From Steromphala cineraria (lineage: Eukaryota > Mollusca > Gastropoda > Trochida > Trochidae): 64,000 bases of DNA. The notes beneath the pieces are model-generated. The model was not told where the DNA came from. It was given only the letters and a program-made list of their open reading frames with translations, and did not search any database. The position numbers and the translations under genes were made by a program. The stretch lies in the NCBI GenBank assembly GCA_916613615.1, contig OU744723.1:61946239-62010238 (forward strand). The letters run 5' to 3'. Shown one piece after another: positions 1 through 12,330 of the stretch; the stretch's first letter is position 1; every line of letters starts with the position of its first letter.

Positions 1-18
1 AATTCATTTCCTTATCAT

Positions 19-250
19 TTTAGCTCATCTTGCCTGTAAGGCCTGATGGGCTTATGGCATGGCATGGTGTCCAGCGTGCCTCCTTTCCTCAGTAAACTTT
101 GTGGAATTTCGCCTTCTTCAGAACCATAAGGCCCGGAAAGCTTAAAATTGGTGTACAGATTCCTTGACTAGTTAGGATAAAAAATTGTAGCTTTGGTGGC
201 CCTGGGGCCCCTAATAAGGGCCACAGGGGCCACGCCCTAAAAACCTAAAT
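19..250 (+). repeat. Dispersed repeat family R1, copy 1
   Basis: This shares a diagnostic stretch (gggcttatggcatggc followed by a gtgtcc core and a 'gtaaactttgtg' segment) with 1624-1930 and 63310-63530. A separate tail with the same ending (gcaaaattaaat..gaagcctgatgag) lies at 699-783, so this copy may be split by unrelated DNA between 251 and 698. No coding potential is seen. The family is unnamed here; I only see that it recurs in the window. Confidence 0.6.
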
Positions 251-1623
251 CAATCTTTGTTCTGTCGAAAACAGATAATCCTGGCCATGGTATTGCCTCT
301 TAAGGGTAAAGCACTGCAAAGTAAAGAAAATACCCAAATTAGGAACATGTTACACTTAAAATAGCATAATCAAAGACCAACGAGTTAAAAAAAACTACCA
401 ACAGAAAGTCACACGTATCAATTTTAAGAGATATTTGATGTGTGCTTCCCATAAAATTTCTGACAGGGAGAGGTTTACTGTTGAAAGATGATATTTTAAG
501 GCAGCTTCAATCAATGTCAAGTGTCTACACAAGTATGGTGAAATAAGTCTTCACATAAATAACACAATGAGCTTACATTGCAAAATAAGTTAACAGTTAA
601 AATATAACCCCAATATTCTGATATGAACAATTTCTATTTCTATATTGATTACAGGTATCTGAAATCACATCACTTGTATTCTTAAGTCTAGAATTTGAGA
701 CTTTGTGGCCCCTACAAATGGGGAAACCACATTGGCCACAGCAAAATTAAATTTGAAGCCTGATGAGCTACAGAGCCAATGGCTCTATTTCTATAAATAT
801 ATAAGACGTATGATAATGACTGATGGAAATCTGAAAAAATGACATGGATATAAATAAGCTGAAATGATGTCTGATGGTAAAATGATAAAATGAAGGATAT
901 TTAATGAAATAAGTAACATGGATAATGTATAAATGTGTACACATAATCTGGTAAAAGTCTGAAAAACCATGAGGGGCCCTAAATAGATATTAGATGTTGC
1001 TGTGAATGGAAATTGACGAATGATTTGCTGATGGGTAATAAATTGATTAGAACATGAATACGTCATCATGATAACATATATTAAATTAATACTGCTGCAA
1101 AGTCTGAAAATTTCAAAAACACCCATCTGGGATGAAGTATGGATTGTCTTGGTCTCACCTGCAGTAGGAACCCAGCCATCGCAGATTCGCACCGCTCGCC
1201 CGCTGTCAGTTTTGATGTGTTAGGGACCACCATGGCAGAGACAATGAAGCATAAGGTAAACTACATGTACTCTTTCTTCTCGACGGAAGACCCTTTACTT
1301 GTCAATCACGTGCAAGCCGGCCCCTGCTATTTCAATCGCAAGTCACCCATTTCCGGAGTCAGACACTTCTGTTATCCGCCATATTTATGGAAACATAATT
1401 AAGAAGAGGATTTTTCCAGGTGATCTCCTTGAATACATATAAGTCGACAGAGTTTTAATAATTTTTGTAGAGGTGCCTCAATTCTATGATAAGTAAGAAT
1501 AAATTCATAACTTTATTTTGTTGAAAACCGACCAGTTAAAAAGCTCATTAACTGCCGGAATGTACCTTTAAGGGAATGCATTTTTTTATATTGAGTCTCT
1601 AAAATTCTAATGTTTAGAACATC
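251..1623. other. No gene seen; unique AT-rich DNA with an R1 tail
   Basis: Apart from the R1-like tail at 699-783, I see no coding exon, RNA gene or repeat that I can support. Short open frames here have no recognisable domain or splice context. Confidence 0.5.
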
Positions 1624-1930
1624 AGGCCTGTAAGGCCAGATGGGCTTATGGCATGGCGTAGTGTCCGGCATCTGTCCGTTCATGCATCCGTCCGTAAACT
1701 TTGTGCAATTACAACTTCTTCTCCAGGAGTGTAAAGCCTATAAATCTGTATCGTTTTGTACAGACACCTTGATCAATGAGGATTATGATTTACAGCTTTT
1801 GGTGACCCTTGGGTTCCTAGTAACCCTTGCATTTGGTAACCCTTTGGCCATTTCTAAGGGAGAAACAACATTAGTCACACCCTTAAGCAAAATTAAATAT
1901 GAAGCCTGATGACATACAGAGCAAAAAGTT
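1624..1930 (+). repeat. Dispersed repeat family R1, copy 2 (most complete)
   Basis: This is the longest copy of R1: the gggcttatggcatggc head, tccgtcc-rich middle, a ttggtgaccc segment, and a gcaaaattaaat..gaagcctgatga tail. The tail segment also occurs at 699-783 and 37406-37515. An open frame runs through part of it but has no domain and shares its boundaries with the repeat, so I do not call a gene. Confidence 0.65.
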
Positions 1931-2291
1931 TTATTAATATCATTTGTTTTGTTCAAATTGCATGATTTAGTGATTAACTATCCAAAGTCTAAAGAACTAC
2001 AGAACACATATATTTCCTCATTGTCTTTACACATTTATTTCAAGGTATTTAGTTTCTAGGTTCCCCAGGAATTGTAGGAGAGAGAGAAAAGAGAGAGACA
2101 GAGAGAGTTCGTTACTGGAAGCTGCTTTATTAGACTGCACCTGATCATGATATTCAACATATCGGTGCAGTTTAATGAGCGTTTTCCCCGTTTCAAATCG
2201 TCAGAGGTGCAGAGTCTGTATCCTGAGAGTTGTGATCTGGTTGGAGAAGACTGTGCAAGCTACAGTCCTGTAGAAATGCAAACAGAAGGTA

Positions 2292-2322
<31 letters not shown>

Positions 2323-2680
2323 ACATGGTTTTAGAGGGACAGTCCTATTATTTTGTATTTTGGGTAATTTTGTACCATACCGCAATTTCTTACCTGGTTG
2401 GTAGCTACTTACCCTGACCTTCTTGTTTTAGCCTTCTGCCTGCTGGATTGTTTTGAAGTTTTTGCTTGGAGAGGGTTATTTAATTTAATTCAAATATGAG
2501 ATTTAATCAATAAAGAAATTATTAACCAAGTAAGTGTGTACGTGTGCTACATGACTTTTACTTTTTTTAAATTGTGTACAACCCTTACTCTCGCTCGGTC
2601 AATACACATAATCACACTTGTTTCATACAAATAATATGACTCACACATACTCTGGGAAAATCTCTACTAATCATTTAACT
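1931..2680. repeat. Intergenic DNA with two microsatellites
   Basis: A GA-rich run lies at about 2071-2108, and a (TGCC)n run of about seven units at about 2292-2321. Nothing else is recognisable. Confidence 0.6.
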
Positions 2681-4310
2681 CCACCTGGCTGGGCTGGGAG
2701 TATATATTACTACTCAACCTGGCTGGGCTTGAGTATATATTACTGAGCTCAACTCCCCAGGGATTATAGGTATTATTGAACGCAACACCCTGGGAAGTAT
2801 ACATTCAATGGAGCTTGTGACCTGAAGAATAAACATGCCTCTGAGCTCAATATGTCATGGAGGCCAAGGCAATTGGGAGTATACACATCATTGAGCTCAA
2901 CACCTTCAGGAGTAATCGTGTCTTTGTTTTCAACTCCCTTGCAAGTATACATAGCATTGAGCTAAAGACCTTGGGAAGTATAATGTACTCTGGGGTCAAC
3001 CCCATAGTGAATACCTTACACTGAATTCAGTGCCCTGGGGAGTACACCTATCTTTTAGCTCAACATCCTGTAAAGTATACTTAATTTGTAGGTCAGCACC
3101 CTGGGGAGAATACTAGTCGTTGATCTCAACACCATAGGGAGATAGTTTGAGCTCAACAGCTTTTAATCACAGATATCTTTGAGCTTTTACACATTTAGGA
3201 GTACACCTTTCATCTATCTCAACACCAAGGGGCGTACATGTAGATGTCACTAAGTTTGACACCTGGAGAATTATACATATCAATGAGCTCCCCACCCTTG
3301 GAGGTATAGATATCTCTGAGCTCATCACCCTGGTGAGTACAGGTACCACTAAACTAAAACTCCTGGTGAGTATAGATATCTTTGAGCTCAACACCCTGGT
3401 GAGTATAGCTATATCTGAGCTCAACACCCTGGTGAGTATAGCTATATCTGAGCTCACCGCCCTGGTGAGTATAGTTATCACTAAACTAAACCTCCTGGGG
3501 AGTATAGATATCTCTGAGCTCATCACCCTGGTGATTATAAGTACCACTAAACCAAACCTATTGGGGAGTATAGATATCTCTGAGCTCATCACCCTGGTGA
3601 GTATAGGTACCACTAAACTAAACCTATTGGGGAGTATAAATATCTCTGAGCTCATCACCCTTGTGAGTATAGGTACCGCTATACCAAACCTATTGGGAAG
3701 TATAGATATCTTTGAGCACACCACCCTGGTGAGTATAGGTATCACTAAACTAAACCTATTAGGGAGTATAGATATCTTTGAGTTCACCACCCTGGTGAGT
3801 ATAGGTACCACTAAACTAAACCTCCTGGGGAGTATAGATATCTCTGAGCTCATCACCCTTGTGAGTATAGGTACCGCTATACCAAACCTATTGGGAAGTA
3901 TAGATATCTTTGAGCACACCACCCTGGTGAGTATAGGTATCACTAAACTAAACCTATTAGGGAGTATAGATATCTTTGAGTTCACCACCCTGGTGAGTAT
4001 AGGTACCACTAAACTAAACCTCTTTGGGAGTATAGATATCTCTGAGCTCATCACCCTTGTGAGTATAGGTACCGCTATACCAAACCTATTGGGAAGTATA
4101 GATATCTTTGAGCACACCACCCTGGTGAGTATAGGTATCACTAAACTAAACCTATTAGGGAGTATAGATATCTTTGAGTTCACCACCCTGGTGAGTATAG
4201 GTACCACTAAACTAAACCTCTTTGGGAGTATAGATACATTTGAGTTCACCACCCTGGTGAGCACAGGTACCACTCAATTAAACCTCCTGGGGGAGAATAC
4301 AGGAGTACAC
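2680..4310. repeat. Satellite array: 33-bp subunits in a 198-bp higher-order unit
   Basis: Two alternating 33-bp subunits share gagtata(g/t)a and end in accct(g/c)gt or cctgggg. From about 3640 to 4240 they form a higher-order unit of six subunits: the marker cccttgtgagtatag recurs with 'ttgtgag' at 3661, 3859 and 4057, exactly 198 bp apart. The left part (2680-3300) is degenerate, with units near 60 bp built on gagctcaacaccctggg. Because 33 is a multiple of 3 and the units lack stops, both strands stay open for more than 360 codons here. I read that as an arithmetic by-product, not two genes. Confidence 0.85.
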
Positions 4311-4321
4311 CTATTTTTGAA

Positions 4322-4720
4322 TGGAGGAAAAAAACAAGTTGAACAAGATATTTGTCCATCCGTCTGTCCGTCCATCCCATCCATCCGTCTGTTTGTCTGT
4401 CCGTCCCATCCATCCATCTGTCTGTCTGTATGTCTGTCTGTCTGTTCTAGAGCAAAACTCAGAAACTATTTGACCTAGGTCAATGAAACTTGGTATGTGG
4501 ATTATTCAGCATATGTAGATGTTCCTTTGGGTATTTTTCACATCTATGAATTGTTATATTTGGCAGTTGTCGAGGAAACATACTTAAAATTTAACTTCCA
4601 GAGAAGAAGTCGAAAACTGTTAGACCCTGCTCAGTGAAACTTGGTGTGTAGATTAGTCAGCATATGCTGATGTGCCTTTTTGGTATTTTCAACTTCTTTG
4701 TATTTTATTTTCGGTCTATT
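4322..4720 (+). repeat. Dispersed repeat with (TCCG/TCTG)n head and two ~148-bp units
   Basis: A tccgtctgtccg microsatellite (about 4350-4445) leads into two related units: tcaatgaaacttggtatgtgg near 4480 and tcagtgaaacttggtgtgtag near 4632, about 150 bp apart, both followed by gtcagcatatg-like sequence. No gene is seen. DNA from 4721 to 5177 holds nothing I recognise. Confidence 0.55.
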
Positions 4721-5177
4721 TCATGGAATTGTATCTTTATTGGGATATGTCATCTTCTTGTGACTCTTGTTTTATTAAATCCATCATGCAGAAACTTCTG
4801 CTTACAATAAACCAGTTCTTGTTTTTTTATCTAAATAAAAAAGGTTTAGGTCGGTTTTAGTCGGCATGCAAATCCCTTGTCCCTGAGCAGAAATCTTCGA
4901 CAGAATGTTTTAGAGGTTTACCAGTCGAGTTTTGAGTGTGTATGAATGGTAAAACAGTTGCACAAACTGAGCCGGTACAAAGGACATTGTTCATACACGC
5001 TGATCGCACTATGACTCCTGCTACCGCTAATCAATCTTACATGTATTACCTGTTATATACATCGTTACTTATACTCATGAATGTAGGGACCAAACATTAA
5101 CAATGTTTTCTTATAGCAAAAAAGATATTGAAATAATCAAAATGATGGATGCTGTTTTAACGTCCAAACTAAGCAGC

Positions 5178-5312
5178 GACATAAATTAGTTTTGTTAAAG
5201 ACATAAATTAGTTTTGTTAAAGACATAAATTAGTTTTGTGAAAGACATAAATTAGTTTTGTTAAAGACATAAATTAGTTTTGTTAAAGACATAAATTAGT
5301 TTTGTGAAAGAC
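5178..5312. repeat. 22-bp tandem repeat, about six copies
   Basis: The unit gacataaattagttttgttaaa repeats head to tail with g/t variation near its end. The array ends abruptly at 'gtgaaagacgagattc'. Confidence 0.85.
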
Positions 5313-5505
5313 GAGATTCTGGGACTACATTCTGGCTGCAGCAGTGATTTTTCGTTTGCAACGGATGCAAGTAAATGACAGAAGGTCCTCACTATCATTT
5401 AAAATGGCGAGTTTCAGTGACACATCCTTGAAATTACTTTGCATAAGCATACAAACGTTGCCACTGACAATGCAAGCACTTTTCAAACGGTTGATTAATA
5501 TATGA

Positions 5506-7925
5506 ATCAGCGCGGGTGTGAGGGGGTCAGAGCAGGAGTGAGAGAGAGTCAGAGCAGGGGTGAGAGAGTCAGAGCAGGGGTGAGAGAGTCAGAGCAGGGG
5601 TGAGAGAGTCAGAGCAGGGGTGAGAGAGTCAGAGCAGGGGTGAGAGAGTCAGAGCAGGGGTGAGAGAGGCAGCGCGGGTGTGAGAGAGGCAGCGCGGGTG
5701 TGAGGGAGTCAGCGCAGGTGTGAGGGGATCAGTGCGGGTGTGAGAGAGGCAGCGCGGGTGTGAGGGATATAGCGCAGGTGTGAGGGGATCAGTGCGGGTG
5801 TGAGGGAGTCAGCGCGGGTGTGAGAGAGGCAGCGCGGGTGTGAGAGAGGCAGCGCGGGTGTGAGAGAGGCAGCGCGGGTGTGAGAGAGTCAGCGCGGGTG
5901 TGAGGGAGTCAGCGCGGGTTTGAGAGAGTCGGCGCGGGTGTGAGAGAGTCAGAGCGGGTGTGAGAGAGGCAGCGCGGGTGTGAGAGAGGCAGCGCGGGTG
6001 TGAGAGAGTCGGCGCGGGTGTGAGGGAGTCAGCGCGGGTTTGAGAGAGTCAGAGCAGGGGTGAGAGAGTCAGCGCGGGTGTGAGAGAGTCAGCGCGGGTT
6101 TGAGAGAGTCAGAGCAGGGGTGAGAGAGGCAGCGCGGGTGTGAGAGAGTCAGAGCAGGGGTGAGAGAGTCAGCGCGGATGTGAGAGAGGCAGCGCGGATG
6201 TGAGAGAGTCGGCGCGGGTGTGAGAGAGTCAGCGCGGGTGTGAGGGAGTCAGCGCGGGTGTGAGGGAGTCAGCGCGGGTGTGAGGGAGTCAGCGCGGGTG
6301 TGAGAGAGTCAGCGCGGGTGTGAGAGAGTCAGCGCGGGTGTGAGAGAGGCAGCGCGGGTGTGAGGGAGTCAGCGCGGGTTTGAGAGAGTCGGCGCGGGTG
6401 TGAGAGAGTCAGAGCAGGGGTGAGAGAGGCAGTGCGGGTGTGAGAGAGGCAGCGCGGGTGTGAGAGAGTCAGCGCAGGTGTGAGGGGATCAGTGCGAGTG
6501 TGAGAGAGTCAGCGCGGGTGTGAGGGGGTCAGAGCAGGGGTGAGAGAGGCAGCGCGGGTGTGAGAGAGTCAGCGCAGGTGTGAGGGGATCAGCGCGGGTG
6601 TGAGAGAGTCAGCGCGGGTGTGAGAGAGGCAGAGCAGGGGTGAGAGAGGCAGCGCGGGTGTGAGAGAGTCAGAGCAGGGGTGAGAGAGGCAGCGCGGGTG
6701 TGAGAGAGGCAGCGCGGGTGTGAGAGAGTCAGCGCGGGTGTGAGGGAGTCAGCGCGGGTTTGAGAGAGTCGGCGCGGGTGTGAGAGAGTCAGAGCGGGTG
6801 TGAGAGAGGCAGCGCGGGTGTGAGAGAGGCAGCGCGGGTGTGAGAGAGTCGGCGCGGGTGTGAGGGAGTCAGCGCGGGTTTGAGAGAGTCAGAGCAGGGG
6901 TGAGAGAGGCAGCGCGGGTGTGAGAGAGTCAGAGCAGGGGTGAGAGAGTCAGCGCGGATGTGAGAGAGGCAGCGCGGATGTGAGAGAGTCGGCGCGGGTG
7001 TGAGAGAGTCAGCGCGGGTGTGAGGGAGTCAGCGCGGGTGTGAGGGAGTCAGCGCGGGTGTGAGGGAGTCAGCGCGGGTGTGAGAGAGTCAGCGCGGGTG
7101 TGAGAGAGTCAGCGCGGGTGTGAGAGAGGCAGCGCGGGTGTGAGGGAGTCAGCGCGGGTTTGAGAGAGTCGGCGCGGGTGTGAGAGAGTCAGAGCAGGGG
7201 TGAGAGAGGCAGTGCGGGTGTGAGAGAGGCAGCGCGGGTGTGAGAGAGTCAGCGCAGGTGTGAGGGGATCAGTGCGAGTGTGAGAGAGTCAGCGCGGGTG
7301 TGAGGGGGTCAGAGCAGGGGTGAGAGAGGCAGCGCGGGTGTGAGAGAGTCAGCGCAGGTGTGAGGGGATCAGCGCGGGTGTGAGAGAGTCAGCGCGGGTG
7401 TGAGAGAGGCAGAGCAGGGGTGAGAGAGGCAGCGCGGGTGTGAGAGAGTCAGAGCAGGGGTGAGAGAGGCAGCGCGGGTGTGAGAGAGGCAGCGCGGGTG
7501 TGAGGGAGTCAGCGCAGGTGTGAGGGGATCAGTGCGAGTGTGAGGGAGTCAGCGCGGGTGTGAGGGGGTCAGAGCAGGGGTGAGAGAGGCAGCGCGGGTG
7601 TGAGAGAGTCAGCGCAGGTGTGAGGGGATCAGCGCGGGTGTGAGAGAGTCAGCGCGGGTGTGAGAGAGGCAGAGCAGGGGTGAGAGAGGCAGCGCGGGTG
7701 TGAGAGAGTCAGAGCAGGGGTGAGAGAGGCAGCGCGGGTGTGAGAGAGGCAGCGCGGGTGTGAGGGAGTCAGCGCAGGTGTGAGGGGATCAGTGCGAGTG
7801 TGAGGGAGTCGGCACGGGTGTGAGGGAGTCAGCGTGGGTGTGAGAGAGTCAGCGCGGGTGTGAGGGGGTCAGCGCGGGTGTGAGAGAGGCAGCGCGGGGG
7901 TGAGGGGAACAGCGCCGGGTAAGAG
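5506..7925. repeat. 20-bp G-rich minisatellite, about 120 copies
   Basis: The unit tgagagagtcagcgcgggtg varies mainly at a(g/a)gc/gtc, agcgcgggtg/agagcagggg and agtgcgagtg. The strand shown is strongly purine-biased and G-rich. Blocks of units are themselves duplicated: 6121-6720 reappears at 6901-7500, and 5881-6060 at 6721-6900. A further block is repeated 260 bp away (7301 onward at 7561 onward). No gene is present. Flanking DNA 5313-5505 and 7926-8690 shows nothing recognisable. Confidence 0.93.
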
Positions 7926-8693
7926 TCAGCACGGGTTTGCAGTAGAAAAGAATTCACAAAGACCACAAATGAGAAAACAACCAGAACGAGGGCAGGAAAA
8001 ATTGACACTGAGAGAAACTGTCTGTGAAGAAGATGAGTCGTGAGGGATTTTGCATGTGAAAACTCTTTTAAACATCACTTTATGGTGCTAGAAGGTTGAT
8101 TAAATAGCTGCTCGGACTTGCAGAATGAAAATACGCAGTAGAAATTGACCCTCAGATTATATCAGCAGTGAAAATGCTATCAAAAGATACCTGTTGAAAA
8201 ACAGCAGGGAAGGTAAATTCAAAAATTGAGCATTGAAATTCAGATGTGAAGGTTGCCTCCCCAAATAAATGGTCAGTGAAAGAAATTTCTAGAATGTGTA
8301 CATTGATAATAGAAGTACAATCATGTTTTCGACATCCCTCACTGAAGAAAGCAGCAAAATTGGCTTTTAGAACGTCACAACAATTATCTACTTGTCGTTA
8401 TTCTCTGTAAAATCCCAAGGTAAATATACCACAAAATTATAAAATCTTCAGAGTGGTGACCTATTCTCTGATACAGATAACACCTTCTGATTACTTACAC
8501 ACTAGCTCCTTTGTTTTGTTTGATCATTCATTTTTCATACTCATACTGTCTGTGTAATGCATGTGCCGAGATGTTCATGTGAATCGATGACAACTTGATT
8601 TCCGAAATTTATTCAAATTAAAAGTTTGCATTGCAAATCAAAGATTGTCAAAAAAATTGCAATTTACAAAAACAAGACATTTATTAACTTTGC

Positions 8694-8769
8694 ATTCTAA
8701 GCAAAGGATCGAACGTGTGACCTCTTGATTTCAAGCTAGGTGACTTATCCATTAGGCCACGGAGGCCTG
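8694..8769 (-). repeat. tRNA-like sequence, probably a pseudo-tRNA or SINE head
   Basis: On the minus strand the sequence has an A-box-like tggcctaatggataag, a loop reading cttgaaa as in UGA-anticodon serine tRNAs, and a B-box-like cacgttcgatcc in the expected order and spacing. The acceptor arms do not pair and the anticodon stem has mismatches, so a working tRNA gene is unlikely. A tRNA-derived SINE head or a decayed tRNA copy fits better. Confidence 0.45.
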
Positions 8770-8849
8770 TTGAAATACAGGCCATTTTGATGATTAAATG
8801 TCAATTTTTTCCCGAGATCAAACATCACTCTTAATGATTGTTTATAGAT

Positions 8850-9457
8850 TTTGATAATTCATTTCATTGGTACCAAATATTTATATTCATATTAAATCAA
8901 GTTTTTTTGTTATTTGTATTCATATTAATCTATTGTGGTAGCTTGTACGGTCCCGCATGGATTGCACGTCTGCACAAGAGGGTCATGCCAATGTCAGCTA
9001 CCGTATTTCCTCAAAAACACGCCGGGGCTCGAATAGAGGCCGGGGGTATGGGTGTTTAAAGTAAATACACGTCGGGTCTCGAAAAGAAACCGGGTCTCAA
9101 ATAAACGCCGGGTGATAAATTGATTAATTAATGCTCCCGTAGTTGAATTGAAATAAACTGTTTCCCATTTACATCATCTATAATATTTGTTTCCTACTAA
9201 AAAATAAATAGACGCCAGTCTCGAATACACGCGGGGGGTAAAGGGGGTCTGAAAAAATACACGCCAGGGGCGTCTATTTGAGGAAATACGGTACTTGAAA
9301 TAGACATTGTTTCTCCAATCAGAGTCAATTTTTCAACTTCTCATTATATATAAAAACAGTTATGCATTTCAGTATTATCAAAACTGATGTTATGTTGAAA
9401 ATGGATGAATATAGTGTTGAGCTCGTGTGTAAAATAGTTACCGACCTCGACCTCGGG
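8850..9457 (+). repeat. Dispersed repeat family R2, copy A (interrupted by a MITE)
   Basis: Sequence from the attggtaccaaatattta motif to aaaatagttaccga is shared with 27694-28010. Differences are scattered and the two copies align across their length, except that copy A carries a 291-bp insertion at 9001-9291. An open frame at the left end has no domain. Confidence 0.8.
9001..9291. mobile_element. TA-inserting MITE (Tc1/mariner type)
   Basis: The element begins CCGTATTTCCTCAAA and ends with its inverse TTTGAGGAAATACGG. TA lies on both sides (8999-9000 and 9292-9293). The uninterrupted site is in the window: copy B of R2 reads gtcagcTActtgaaa near 27850, where copy A reads gtcagcTA, then the element, then TActtgaaa. 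The interior holds repeated cgccggg/cgggtctcgaa blocks and no transposase. TA duplication is the hallmark of the Tc1/mariner superfamily, so this is a non-autonomous member. Confidence 0.9.
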
Positions 9458-9998
9458 TTGCAGAGAAAAGTAAATTCCCAATATATTTCCAAAATAAACA
9501 GACATGACATCAATCCAGTTCCTTCCTTCATCTGAACATCCACAAGATAAAAAAAACACCTCCGTCTAACCTTGTTAGACATCTGGTCTCTAAACTTTAT
9601 TATCTGAAGTCCTTGTTCAGAATATACAGCTTTTAAACAGAACTTTGCACACAGAGCTTAACAGCAGGATGACTGATCGCCCAGACTGACGAATTAACCA
9701 CGCTACAGCTCACCCTCTGCGGTGACCCTCCCAAAGCTGTCCTAACAAAGGGTTTCGACAGCAGCCAAACATGGTCACAACAACGGAATACACTATTACG
9801 ACACGCTGAAAAGCTCTTTTTGCCACTCATTAAACCACATTTAAAATGTTCATTAACGTGTCAATGAATTGTAAAAAATCAGAATCTTAAACCTATTACA
9901 AGACGAACATACAAGTTAGCATGGTAAAGAATAACAATGCACTTAAATTTGGAGGTCCAGCGAACTGCATTGAATTTGGGAGGTTTACATCTAACCCC

Positions 9999-10037
<39 letters not shown>

Positions 10038-11377
10038 TCATCTTAAGGATAAGGCCTCTTTAAGGCCGAATGACTTAAGAATTTTGAACGATGTACAACA
10101 AAATTCTGCTGTAACTCATAGGTCCCTCATAAAAAAATTAATATCAATTGCCCGTCTATGAATCTAGATGTGTCTGATGTGATGCAGAATGTGACGCGGT
10201 TCAAATGTCACTCTTGTAAAGTAAAAAACAAAATCTATTTGAAATGACTAGAATAGGAGAATAGAAATTGTTGGTTGATTGTAAGAATAAAACAATTGTT
10301 CGTTCCGAAACCCATGTTACCACAGCGTCCCAAAATAAGGTGACGTAACACCATAACATCCATTGACATTGACAGCTGCGCCACCCCTCCCTCCCTCCCC
10401 CCCAAACCACAATCATATACACAACACACATGCAAATATTGGTTATTTTATGGACGCTTCTCGTGTAATATATACACGATCTTTCAATGGGAAAAGCAAT
10501 ACAATTACTGTTTCTTGAAATTAACTGAGGATACTATATCATCATTCTCCGATACACACATCAAAGCTATTCTTAAACCACAAAACTGTTTTCAATGCTC
10601 ATAGCAAGTACCATACAGGAGATGTGGATGTTATTTCGTTTCTGCAGCCGATCGACAAGATACAACATCCTGCTCATCACACGCGGCAAATGCATGTGAA
10701 TAATTCGGATGCATTCCAAACCACGCCAAAGCCAACTGTGTTTGTATTCTAATTAATGAAGAGGCACAACCATGTCACCCTTTTAATTGTCTGTCGTCTT
10801 CTTCTATCAAAACCATTCATATAAACCAATCGCTGCTAAGTATTTCTTTCAGTCCTTGGCTCAGCGTACCATACGCTTTCCAAACATATCACGCTTTCCG
10901 CAAAACTTCTCACACATACTTATCGCCATCCTCTTTCACCCCCATCGCTCTCCATACCCGCTACAAAAATCTGCAACTAGCTCCGCTCAAACCTCTTTCG
11001 CTGCTTCAAAACATATCCCTCTGCTTTTCCAAACTGCTCACATCCTCAATATGCATTATTCGAAAATCACAACCTGTCGTCAGGAAGACATCCCCTTGAC
11101 TCCAAAACAAGACGTCCATGCTTCGCTCGCTAATATTTTGCCCCGTTTCAAAGTCCTAAATATTAACCTTGTGTGAAACGTCTTCAATCAAACTGGGTTT
11201 TTATTTCACCACAATTGTGCAAACATAGTATTCAATTATTGGTGACTGTCTTTCTGCTACTGTCATACCAGTGACAGGATATCAGTTCGTTATATAAAGC
11301 CTTATGCAGATGTCAGAGAACGTCTTTAAACAAGTAAGCCTGTTAATTACACCTCTTGTCTGGCCCACATTGCCGTA
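9458..11377. other. No gene seen; contains a long poly-C run
   Basis: A run of about 35 C lies at roughly 9998-10034, likely of uncertain length in the assembly. Open frames at 9633-9830 (minus) and 10787-11176 (plus) have no recognisable domain, and the second is in C-rich low-complexity DNA. I see nothing else. Confidence 0.5.
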
Positions 11378-12330
11378 TTGTCATGTGTCATGACAGATGA
11401 CAGATATATGTTACTTGTTACTAGGACCGTATCAGGTCAGTCCGGCAGGGGTGCTGGCTTTCCCCCCCAACCTTTCCGTTGTAGCACTAGAGCCTCTGTA
11501 AATCAAAATCGGAAAAGTAAAGAAATTGTTGGTATAAAATTACCAGGTTCAAGCGCTTCACCAAAGATATCGGCCTTTGCTGATGATGGACTGGTATTTT
11601 GTACAATTGATGCTTCGATTCGGGCACTTTTAAAAATGTGTACAAGCTTTGGCAAAGCATCAGGGTCAAACATAAATTATTCTAAAACAAATGGCATATT
11701 TATTGGGAAATGGAAAACTAGATGCGACCATCCCTTCGGAACATCTTCCATTGACCAGTCAAATATGTTAGGTGTAATAACATACAACAAGTGATGATCA
11801 AATCCTCCCTGTACTATCTAAACTTCGTAAAGTGTTAAACTTGTGCAAAGGGCGTGCACTTTCTATATATTGGGAATACAATAATGTGCAATATTCTGGG
11901 TTGAGCTAAATTGTGGTACCGTGGAGCAGTTATCCCAATGTCAAACTTTTTCAGAGGGAGCCTATCAGGTGCTCCGTTTTGTATAAATCCATTATAGTGG
12001 GAAGGGTTGGGGGTTACACATATACTTTCCAAATAGCAATCAATGCAGTTAAAACATCTACAATCTCTTACTAAAGAAATCAGCAAAGTTGACATCTTTT
12101 GCAAAATAACGGCTATACCTCTCTCTACGGCGCTATCGCTCTGATTTTATGTCTCTTCTTTCACCTCACTCCGAGACGATCCCTTTACTCTACCAGCAAT
12201 GTCTTTCGGCTGTAAATTTGTTCGAATCGCTCTCTCATAACCCAATGGTTAATTTTTCCACTAAGCAGTTCTACAACTGCCTTCTTTCAAAAATTTTAGA
12301 GAACAGAATTTAAAAGCTATCATCGAATAA
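11378..12330 (+). mobile_element. Decayed non-LTR retrotransposon (LINE), reverse transcriptase C-terminal part
   Basis: At 11460-11720 the frame reads KISAFADDGLVFC (the FADD form of the RT catalytic box), then LLKMCTSFGKASGSNINYSK and GIFIGKW. This is the order seen in RT palm and thumb of L1/Tx1-type LINEs. After stops and frame changes, 12119-12310 again looks coding (RRYRSDFMSLLSPHSETIPL, then FSTKQFYNCLLSKILENR), like the region after RT in such elements. The 5' part of RT and the endonuclease are missing. The clade assignment is tentative. Confidence 0.7.

Noticed and set aside
3167..4478. Long open frames of 368-381 codons on both strands
   Set aside because: They coincide with the 33-bp satellite. 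A multiple-of-3 unit without stops keeps frames open on both strands.
5506..7925. CRISPR-like regular repeat
   Set aside because: Units are contiguous with no spacers, and this is animal DNA.
9633..9830. Minus-strand 65-residue protein or tRNA-like element
   Set aside because: No domain, and the tRNA-like resemblance lacks a proper B box.
10787..11176. 129-residue protein
   Set aside because: The DNA is C-rich low-complexity; no domain, no splice or homology signal.
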